Positions 6,834 through 11,839 of a stretch of 11,839 nt of DNA are shown here, one piece after another. A program made the translations under genes and the position numbers. The DNA comes from JBKJZO01 sp046715235 (GTDB lineage: Bacteria > Actinomycetota > Actinomycetes > BP-191). Position 1 is the stretch's first letter; the number at the start of each line of letters is the position of its first letter. The DNA is taken from contig JBKJZO010000193.1 in the NCBI GenBank assembly GCA_046715235.1, positions 1 through 11,839 on the forward strand, read 5' to 3'. Below the pieces are notes generated by a model that did no database searches, was not told the DNA's origin, and was given only the letters and a program-made list of their open reading frames with translations.

Positions 6834-7184
6834 ATGACTGACAACCGCGTCCAGATTTTCGACGACTACACGCTCGAGACTGTCGACCCCAACTGGCTGC
6901 AAGAGCGCGTCAAGCCCAAGCGGCACATCGCGCTCTCGCCGGAGCTGTGCATCTTGTGCCGCGCGTGCGAGGACGTCTGTCCGTGGGAGTGCATCTACAT
7001 GCTCGCCCCCGACGTCGTCCAGGGGGCTGAGAGCGAGTCCATCAAGACGCTGGCCGAGAGTGCCGGCGCCATTTTCATCATCGACGACAACGAGTGCACC
7101 CGGTGCGGCATCTGCGTTGACCGCTGCCCGCCGTACGCACTCTTCTATTCGAAGATCGGCGAGGCTGCACCAAAGAAGCGCTAG
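6834..7184 (+). CDS. 2[4Fe-4S] ferredoxin-type protein linked to the b6-type complex
   Basis: This 116-residue protein has two complete CxxCxxCxxxCP motifs: C39/C42/C45/C49 (CILCRACEDVCP) and C88/C91/C94/C98 (CTRCGICVDRCP), each expected to hold a [4Fe-4S] cluster. C53 is an extra cysteine. The 38 residues between the motifs are more than in small clostridial ferredoxins and recall NuoI/NdhI-type subunits, as does the N-terminal extension (residues 1-36). There is no signal peptide or membrane helix, so it should act on the cytoplasmic side. It lies between the small membrane protein and cytochrome b6 in a tight operon, which suggests it docks on the complex as an electron donor or acceptor. 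The electron-transfer role is firm from the motifs; the partner is inferred. Confidence 0.92.
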   Translation: MTDNRVQIFDDYTLETVDPNWLQERVKPKRHIALSPELCILCRACEDVCPWECIYMLAPDVVQGAESESIKTLAESAGAIFIIDDNECTRCGICVDRCPPYALFYSKIGEAAPKKR

Positions 7185-7214
7185 GCAACCCGACTCACTA
7201 CGCAACTGTTGCAT

Positions 7215-7220
7215 CGGAGG
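7215..7220 (+). promoter_or_regulatory. Ribosome binding site deciding the GTG start of cytochrome b6
   Basis: CGGAGG, six bases before GTG 7227. It favours that start over a TTG at 7209, which lies upstream of this site and has none of its own. Confidence 0.75.
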
Positions 7221-7226
7221 CAGGAC

Positions 7227-8033
7227 GTGGCCGACCGGCCGCCCGCAGGCAGCCGCCTGAAGGAGTCGCGCGAACTCGTCAAGGAGATGGTCCGGCCCAA
7301 GGACCCTCGCGAAGGCGCGTTCTGGAAGTCGATCTTCCGCCCCGGCTCGATCTACCGGCCTGGCTACCGCGACACCTCGCGCGATCGCGCGCTCGCGACG
7401 ATGAACAACGTCCTCTACCACCTGCACCCGGTGAAGCTGAAGCGGCACGGGCTCAAGCTGACCTACACCTACTGCCTCGGCGGCATGAGCTTCTTCCTGT
7501 TCATCCTGCTGACGGTCACCGGCATCTACCTGATGTTCTTCTACCGCCCGTCCGCCGGCTTCGGCCAAGAGTTGGCCTACCAGGACATCCAGGCGCTCTC
7601 GTCCGGAGTGACGTTCGGCCAATTGGTGCGCAACCTGCACCGATGGTCGGCGCACGCGATGGTCTTCACGGTTTTCTTACACATGGCGCGGGTCTTCTAC
7701 CACGGCGCCTACAAGGCCCCCCGCGAGTTCAACTGGGTCATTGGCATCATCCTGCTGCTGCTGACCCTGCTGCTCGCGTTCACCGGCTACCTGCTGCCGT
7801 GGGACCAGCTGGCGATCTGGGCCGTGACTGTCGGCACCAACATGATGGGTTACACCCCGGTCTTCGGTAAGGAAGTGAAGTTCGCCCTGCTAGGCGGGGT
7901 CGAGATCGGACCACCGACGCTACTGCGCTGGTACGTGCTGCACGTGCTGGCGCTGCCTTTCGTGGCGGTCATCTTCATGGCCGTGCACTTCTGGCGAATC
8001 CGCAAGGACGGCGGCATCTCCGGCCCGCTGTAA
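7227..8033 (+). CDS. Cytochrome b6-type subunit (N-terminal half of split cytochrome b) with haem ci cysteine
   Basis: This is the dihaem core of a menaquinol:cytochrome c reductase. It has 268 residues from GTG 7227, compared with about 215 in plant cytochrome b6; the excess is an N-terminal cytoplasmic stretch of about 55 residues. The four haem b ligands are H138 and H152 in helix B (LHRWSAHAMV, FLHMARVFYHG) and H239 and H254 in helix D, with b6-type spacing. C83 in TYCLGG matches Cys35 of chloroplast b6, which binds the extra haem ci covalently. LLPWDQLAIWAV and the end IRKDGGISGPL are close to b6f sequences. Four helices are present and the Qo-side half is encoded by the next gene. The b6 type is firm; haem ci is a prediction from C83. 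Confidence 0.96.
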   Translation: MADRPPAGSRLKESRELVKEMVRPKDPREGAFWKSIFRPGSIYRPGYRDTSRDRALATMNNVLYHLHPVKLKRHGLKLTYTYCLGGMSFFLFILLTVTGIYLMFFYRPSAGFGQELAYQDIQALSSGVTFGQLVRNLHRWSAHAMVFTVFLHMARVFYHGAYKAPREFNWVIGIILLLLTLLLAFTGYLLPWDQLAIWAVTVGTNMMGYTPVFGKEVKFALLGGVEIGPPTLLRWYVLHVLALPFVAVIFMAVHFWRIRKDGGISGPL

Positions 8034-8088
8034 CACCGACCTGCTCTACCCCCGAACAGCCGAGCGGCAAGACCTAGGCGAGGACGCA

Positions 8089-8934
8089 ATGAGCGAAGAG
8101 ATCATTCCGGATCAGGAGACGTACGACGCCGCGATCGCGGCCGGTCTGCCTGATCGGATGGCGCGCGCCAAGGCGAAGTCTGCTGCAGTGAAGAAGGCCC
8201 GCAAGGCAGCCGGCGCGGCTGCGCCTGCACCCGCCGCTGCTGCTGCGGCCGTTGAAGCACCCGCTGCTGCCGCGGCCCCGGCGGCGGCTGCCGCAGTCGC
8301 CGCACCGCCTCCTGCCGCGGGCGGCGGGGTCGGCACCCTCACGCGTACGACGGCGCTGTCGCCGGCCGAGCGTCAGGCGCGCGTCACTGCTGCCCTGGGC
8401 AAGACCGGAAACGGAAACGGTAGCCGGGGCGCCAGCGACGCGATGACCCACCGCCTGCTGGCGATGGTGCCTCCCGAAGGTATCCAGCGAATCGAGCGCA
8501 CGCAGGACGACAAGGTCAACGTCTGGCCGCACCTGCTCGTCGAAGAACTCGTCGCCGTACTCGCGGCAATGGTCTTCTTCGTGCTGTTCTCGACGTTCGT
8601 CAACGCGCCGCTGCTCGACCTGGCTAACGTCAACCTGACGCCCAACCCGTCGAAGGCCCCGTGGTACTTCCTCGGGTTGCAGGAACTCCTGCGTTACTTC
8701 CACCCGATGATCGCCGGGGTGCTCCTGCCCGGCATCGGACTCGTTCTGCTGGGCGCGTTCCCCTACATCGACAAGAACCCGTCGATCCGGCCGCAGAACC
8801 GCAAGTTCGCGATCATGATCTTCACCTGGTTCATGATGTTCTCGGCGATTCTGTCGACCATCGGTTCGCTGTTCCGCGGCCCCGGTTACAACTGGGTGTG
8901 GCCATGGGCCGGCGGTCTGTTCTTCGAGTTCTAG
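8089..8934 (+). CDS. Subunit IV-like C-terminal half of cytochrome b, with long N-terminal extension
   Basis: This subunit completes the split cytochrome b and forms most of the quinol oxidation (Qo) site. It has 281 residues, far longer than the roughly 160 of plant subunit IV. Residues 1-39 are charged (RMARAKAKSAAVKKARK), 40-78 are an Ala/Pro/Gly linker, 79-118 are polar, and the membrane part starts near 120. Three helices follow (about 148-170, 207-225, 240-260), ending RGPGYNWVWPW. The Qo motif is APWY at 190-193 within NPSKAPWYFLGLQELL, where most cytochromes b have PEWY. AGGA at 8081-8084 precedes the ATG. It lies 55 bases after cytochrome b6. The membrane part is recognised with confidence; the extension's role is unknown. 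Confidence 0.94.
   Translation: MSEEIIPDQETYDAAIAAGLPDRMARAKAKSAAVKKARKAAGAAAPAPAAAAAAVEAPAAAAAPAAAAAVAAPPPAAGGGVGTLTRTTALSPAERQARVTAALGKTGNGNGSRGASDAMTHRLLAMVPPEGIQRIERTQDDKVNVWPHLLVEELVAVLAAMVFFVLFSTFVNAPLLDLANVNLTPNPSKAPWYFLGLQELLRYFHPMIAGVLLPGIGLVLLGAFPYIDKNPSIRPQNRKFAIMIFTWFMMFSAILSTIGSLFRGPGYNWVWPWAGGLFFEF
8206..8322 (+). repeat. Low-complexity Ala/Pro-coding tract in the subunit IV gene
   Basis: GCT/GCC/GCG- and CCG-rich DNA codes for residues 40-78 of the subunit IV-like protein, almost entirely alanine and proline. The codons are varied, not a perfect trinucleotide repeat, so it looks selected as protein sequence (a flexible linker) and not as a recent slippage expansion. Confidence 0.7.
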
Positions 8935-8967
8935 TCCCACCATCCACAGACAAGGGCGATAGACACC

Positions 8968-9519
8968 ATGGCGAAGAAGAGGGGGATGTCCCGCAGGGAC
9001 TTCTTCCGCTACAGCTGGCTCGGCAGCATGGGCCTGAGCCTGGGCGGTTTCGGTGCGGCGAGCATCGCATTCGTCTGGCCCAGTCTGCGTGGTGGTTTCG
9101 GCGCCAAGATCAATCTCGGCAAGACCGACGACCTCAAGCGAGAGCTCACCACCCTCCCCGGCGGCATGAAGTACTTCGCGGAGGCGCGCACCTACCTCGT
9201 CCTCTACGACGGCAACGACACCGCTGGTCACTACAAGGGCTTCGCCGTAGACGGCATGCTCGCCGTCTACCAGAAGTGCGCGCACCTCGGCTGCCGCGTG
9301 CCGTTCTGCGAGTCGAGCAGCTGGTTCGAATGCCCGTGCCACGGGTCGCGTTACAACAAGGCCGGTGAGTACAAGTTCGGCCCGGCGCCCGTCAGCCTGT
9401 CGCACTTCCCGATCACGACCGAAGGGGGCAACATCACGGTCGACACGGCCGCGCCTGGCGCTGCCCTTCCTCGCGGCGTCGACACGATCGGCCAGGAGCC
9501 AGAAGGTCCTCACTGCTGA
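8968..9519 (+). CDS. Rieske [2Fe-2S] iron-sulfur protein, b6f-like, Tat-exported
   Basis: This is the high-potential iron-sulfur subunit that takes the first electron from quinol at the Qo site and passes it to cytochrome c. It has 183 residues. A twin-arginine signal-anchor (SRRDFFRYS, R9-R10, then a hydrophobic stretch at 17-37) indicates folded export with the helix kept as anchor. Cluster boxes are CAHLGC (C104, H106; disulfide C109) and CPCHGS (C122, H125; disulfide C124). The 12 residues between C109 and C122 and the following SRYN..GEYKFGPAPVSL are as in chloroplast b6f Rieske. C114 and the terminal C183 are extra cysteines. It follows subunit IV by 33 bases, and its TGA overlaps the next ATG by one base. 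Confidence 0.96.
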   Translation: MAKKRGMSRRDFFRYSWLGSMGLSLGGFGAASIAFVWPSLRGGFGAKINLGKTDDLKRELTTLPGGMKYFAEARTYLVLYDGNDTAGHYKGFAVDGMLAVYQKCAHLGCRVPFCESSSWFECPCHGSRYNKAGEYKFGPAPVSLSHFPITTEGGNITVDTAAPGAALPRGVDTIGQEPEGPHC

Positions 9520-10250
9520 TGAGCCAAGACATCGACACCCCAGGCGGCGCGCCCGACGCCGGCTCCCCACGCAGGCAGCGTGCGACCAAGGTGCCTGTCG
9601 GCCTGCGGCCTGCGCCGTCGGACGACGAGCTCGAGACCAACATCCTCGAACGCTGGCAGGGCATCGGCGTCGTCATGACGATCTTCCTTGCGCTGTTCCT
9701 GCCGGCCTACTGGCTCTTCTTCGAGAACCAGCGTGGCACCCGCGCCGCGGTCCAGCAGCGCGAGAAGTCGATCAACCGTGGCGAGCACATCTTCTCGGTC
9801 GCGGGCGAGGAAGCGCCGGGCGGGCACGCCGGTTTCCAGGCGCAATGCGCGCAATGCCACGGCGCCAACGCAGCCGGCGGGGTCAAGGGCCGCACCTACA
9901 TCCCGCCTGGTGCCACCGAGGCTGTGCCGTACGAAGCCCCTGCACTCAATGACGTCTTCATCAAGCAGATCGTGGGTGCGAAGAAGACCGAGAAAGATGC
10001 CTACAACTTCATCTACGAGACGATCAGCAGAGGTCGGCCCGGAACACCGATGCCGTCGTGGGGCCTCGGGTACGGCGGCCCGATGAACGACCAGCAGATC
10101 GAGGACGTCGTCAACTACCTCATCTCGCTGCAGGACCTCGAGCAGCTACCCGAAGGCCAACTGCTCGCCGCGGGCAATCACGAAGGCGGCTTCTCGCGAC
10201 TGATCGCGTTCGCTGCTGAGCAGCAGCTTTCGGAAGGGTCGAATCAGTGA
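9519..10250 (+). CDS. Membrane-anchored monohaem cytochrome c of the complex
   Basis: This is the likely electron exit subunit of the complex. It has 243 residues: a polar N-terminus of about 45, one helix (about 48-68, GVVMTIFLALFLPAYWLFF), then an extracytoplasmic class I-type cytochrome c domain. There is a single haem site, C110-A-Q-C113-H114 in QAQCAQCHGANAAGG, and a probable axial methionine, M178 in RPGTPMPSWG. IEDVVNYLISL is the usual last helix of such domains. Actinobacterial QcrC, by contrast, has two haems. No cleavable signal is seen; the helix serves as signal-anchor. Its start overlaps the Rieske stop (TGATG) and its stop overlaps the next start (GTGA). Maturation by the neighbouring ResB/CcsB system is expected. 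Confidence 0.94.
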   Translation: MSQDIDTPGGAPDAGSPRRQRATKVPVGLRPAPSDDELETNILERWQGIGVVMTIFLALFLPAYWLFFENQRGTRAAVQQREKSINRGEHIFSVAGEEAPGGHAGFQAQCAQCHGANAAGGVKGRTYIPPGATEAVPYEAPALNDVFIKQIVGAKKTEKDAYNFIYETISRGRPGTPMPSWGLGYGGPMNDQQIEDVVNYLISLQDLEQLPEGQLLAAGNHEGGFSRLIAFAAEQQLSEGSNQ

Positions 10251-11065
10251 TCGCACTCGCAGCGAGTCCGGCGGCTGAAGGGCTCGTCACCGCCCTCAAC
10301 TTCACGGAGAAGTGCAACGGACGGACCTGCGGCCCCATGGCCGTGTTCGGCGTGCTGCTCATGTTCGCCGTGCTGGCCGGTGGGGTGTTCCTCCTGCTGA
10401 TGAGCAGCTTCGGCGCCTGGCAGGCCTACCTGGTCTCGAGCATCGGCTTCTGGGGAAGCTGGTTCGTACTCGCGATCATCTGGTTCACCGGTGTGCCCGG
10501 AATTCCGCTGCCCGTGCTGCCCGACATTCCGGCCTCGACTCCCCGGTACTACGGGCCACAAGGTCGATTGCCCGCTTGGGAACCGGCAGAAGGTTCACTC
10601 GCGACGTCGATCACGGATTGGACCCCGGCTAAGGGCACCACCCGCGACAGCGACATCGACGCGATCAAGGCCGCCGAAACCGCGGCCTCTGAGCCGGTCG
10701 CCGAGCACTACGCGGAGCAGACCGGCGCAGAGGCAGCCAAGATCACGATTCCCGGCACGGTGGCGATCACCAACACCGAGATCACTCGCTCGGGCGGCAA
10801 GATCAAGTACATCAAGTTCACCACCGACAAGGCGACGGCAGGTCCGACCGCCACGGCGGAAGAAAAGACGCTGATCGCCAAGATCACGCCGGCGAACTTC
10901 GTGTTCTCCTACGACCGGGGCAGCGAGGCGCGGCAGACCCTGTACGCGCTGCCGTTGACCTTCGGACTCATGCTCATCCACCTGCTCGCATTGATCGGGT
11001 ACGAGCGCCGGCACCGTCCTGGTCCGAAGACCACCCCGCGCGAGCGCGAGAAGGTCGCCGTCTAG
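10247..11065 (+). CDS. Unrecognised 272-residue membrane protein, last gene of the b6-type operon
   Basis: I do not recognise this family. GTG 10247 overlaps the cytochrome c stop codon (GTGA), so it is translationally coupled to the complex. Three helices are predicted: about 31-53, 60-83 and 234-255. The C-terminus (YERRHRPGPKTTPREREK) is strongly basic and thus cytoplasmic. This places the loop at 84-233 and the N-terminus outside. The N-terminus carries a cysteine pair, C23-x4-C28 (KCNGRTCGPM), just before the first helix. The outer loop begins with a Pro-rich run (VPGIPLPVLPDIP) and looks like a small beta-rich domain (KITIPGTVAITNTEITR). No haem or Fe-S motif is present. It could be a structural subunit or link the complex to an oxidase; this is inference. 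Confidence 0.85.
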   Translation: MIALAASPAAEGLVTALNFTEKCNGRTCGPMAVFGVLLMFAVLAGGVFLLLMSSFGAWQAYLVSSIGFWGSWFVLAIIWFTGVPGIPLPVLPDIPASTPRYYGPQGRLPAWEPAEGSLATSITDWTPAKGTTRDSDIDAIKAAETAASEPVAEHYAEQTGAEAAKITIPGTVAITNTEITRSGGKIKYIKFTTDKATAGPTATAEEKTLIAKITPANFVFSYDRGSEARQTLYALPLTFGLMLIHLLALIGYERRHRPGPKTTPREREKVAV

Positions 11066-11081
11066 TGACCCGCACGTTCGC

Positions 11082-11717
11082 TTAGGCGCCTGGCTTGACC
11101 GGCTTGCGCGACATCGGCCCGGCCGGCTCGGAGTAGGTCACGCTGACCAGCTGGTCGTCGTACCAGGTGAACGACGTGAGGCTCGCCAGGCCGCACTGGC
11201 GCTTGTCGGGACGGTGCGCGAGTGGCCGGCGTTCGGCGTACCTGCGCAGTGTCCAGATCGGCAGCTGGTGGCTGACGCAGACCGCTTCGTGGCCCTTGGC
11301 TCCGTCGCGCGCGGCGAGGGCGGCGCCCATCATGCGGCCGGCGATGCGGGTGTAGGCCTCCCCCCACGAGGGTCGCGCCGGGTTGTAGAGGTAACGCCAC
11401 AAGTCAGGGTGCTTGAGAGCGCCGGGCCCCCATTCGACAGTGCGGCCTTCGAAGATGTTCTCGCTCTCGATGAGGCGCTCGTCGATGACGACCTCGAGGC
11501 CGAACTGCGCCGCGAGCGGCTCCGCGGTCTGCTGCGCGCGCTCGAGCGGCGATGACACGAGATGGGTCACGTCGCGGCCGGCGAGAGCGGTCGCAACCGC
11601 TTTCGCCATCTGCACGCCGTCGTCGGAGAGCCGGAACCCGGGAAGCCGGCCGTAGAGGACGCCGGCAGGGTTGTAGACCTCGCCGTGCCGCAGCATGTGT
11701 ACGACGGTGCGGATCAC
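11082..11717 (-). CDS. Histidine phosphatase family protein (phosphoglycerate mutase-like)
   Basis: This is a 211-residue cytoplasmic protein of the branch that includes phosphoglycerate mutases and broad phosphatases. LRHGEVYNP carries the catalytic R10-H11-G12, SSPLERAQQTAEPLA supplies R60, RLIESENIFEG has the acid E83/E85 region, and VSHQLPI has the second catalytic H150. It is the usual neighbour of hemL in actinobacteria (as Rv0525 next to hemL in M. tuberculosis). The substrate is unknown, and a glycolytic role is unlikely. GTG 11717 overlaps the hemL stop codon by four bases (GTGA), so the two are coupled. Only 16 bases separate its stop from that of the convergent membrane protein gene. 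Confidence 0.93.
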   Translation of the reverse strand: MIRTVVHMLRHGEVYNPAGVLYGRLPGFRLSDDGVQMAKAVATALAGRDVTHLVSSPLERAQQTAEPLAAQFGLEVVIDERLIESENIFEGRTVEWGPGALKHPDLWRYLYNPARPSWGEAYTRIAGRMMGAALAARDGAKGHEAVCVSHQLPIWTLRRYAERRPLAHRPDKRQCGLASLTSFTWYDDQLVSVTYSEPAGPMSRKPVKPGA

Positions 11718-11839
11718 GCGGCAGCCTCAGCGGCGGCGCGGGCGGCGTGCGGCAGTGCCTCCGCGATGCGGGCGATGGCATCGGTGTCGTGCGCCGCGCT
11801 GAGGAACCAAGCCTCGTAGGCGCTCGGCGGGAGGTAGAC
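11714..11839 (-). CDS. hemL: Glutamate-1-semialdehyde 2,1-aminomutase, C-terminal end only
   Basis: The last 41 codons of a protein that continues past the window edge. They read VYLPPSAYEAWFLSAAHDTD, then an Ala-rich helix ending in TGA. LPPS-(Y/F)-EAWF(L/V)S followed by ALP-A-ARAA is the typical end of actinobacterial HemL, the PLP enzyme that makes 5-aminolevulinate, the first committed haem precursor. Identification from so short a piece is supported by the neighbour: the histidine phosphatase gene normally follows hemL, here with a GTGA overlap. The PLP lysine and the rest of the fold lie outside. Confidence 0.88.
   Translation of the reverse strand, partial: VYLPPSAYEAWFLSAAHDTDAIARIAEALPHAARAAAEAAA

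Noticed and set aside
7209..7226. TTG at 7209 as start of cytochrome b6
   Set aside because: It lies before CGGAGG (7215-7220), which is ideally placed for GTG 7227; the six added residues show no conservation signal.
6411..7655. Upstream continuation of the tlpA frame on the minus strand (total 594 codons from 7655)
   Set aside because: It covers the divergent promoter region and runs antisense to the membrane protein, ferredoxin and cytochrome b6 genes. The lipoprotein signal begins only at 6410, which fits a mature TlpA-type protein.
8206..8322. Possible trinucleotide microsatellite or CRISPR-like repeat
   Set aside because: The tract is irregular alanine/proline coding sequence without equal repeat units or spacers.
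8074..9570. Open frame of 498 codons on the minus strand
   Set aside because: It is antisense to the subunit IV and Rieske genes, has low-complexity composition and no recognisable motif.
1..11839. tRNA, rRNA, CRISPR array, insertion sequence or attachment site
   Set aside because: I saw no tRNA-like cloverleaf, rRNA stretch, direct-repeat array, transposase motif or terminal inverted repeats. The borders of the b6-type cassette show no obvious duplications by eye.

Overview
This window is from a high-GC actinobacterium. The gene order hemL, histidine phosphatase, tlpA, ccdA, resB, ccsB is the arrangement I know from Mycobacterium tuberculosis (Rv0524-Rv0529). The UbiD-type protein is of the Streptomyces SCO4490 kind. 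The genus cannot be named from the sequence.

Left part (1-2468): the window opens inside a UbiD-family menaquinone decarboxylase (minus strand, C-terminus cut off). Next come a wrecked MerR/VOC regulator remnant and a small PLDc_N-type membrane protein (plus strand). Facing them is a bacterioferritin-associated ferredoxin/bacterioferritin operon, bfd-bfr (minus strand). Its promoter spacer holds a good DtxR/IdeR-like iron box.

Middle part (2469-6410, minus strand): a compact System II cytochrome c maturation operon, tlpA-ccdA-resB-ccsB, with touching or overlapping genes. It supplies reductant and haem for attaching haem to c-type cytochromes outside the membrane.

Right part (6468-11065, plus strand): seven tightly packed genes for a quinol:cytochrome c oxidoreductase of the b6f (split cytochrome b) type, not the qcrCAB type usual in actinobacteria. 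The order is a small 3-helix membrane protein, a 2[4Fe-4S] ferredoxin, cytochrome b6, subunit IV, a Tat-exported Rieske protein, a membrane-anchored monohaem cytochrome c, and a 272-residue membrane protein of unknown function. The cytochrome b6 keeps the cysteine that holds haem ci in b6f, and the Rieske spacing is b6f-like. Subunit IV carries a long Ala/Pro-rich N-terminal tether and reads APWY where most cytochromes b have PEWY. The neighbouring maturation operon could serve the cytochrome c and the haem ci cysteine.

Right end (11082-11839, minus strand): the histidine phosphatase and the C-terminal end of hemL. The complex therefore sits, on the opposite strand, inside what is elsewhere one hemL-to-ccsB row. 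The most interesting element is this cassette: a ferredoxin and two unrecognised membrane proteins linked to a b6-type cytochrome with a haem ci cysteine, which suggests electron exchange between ferredoxin and menaquinone on the cytoplasmic side.
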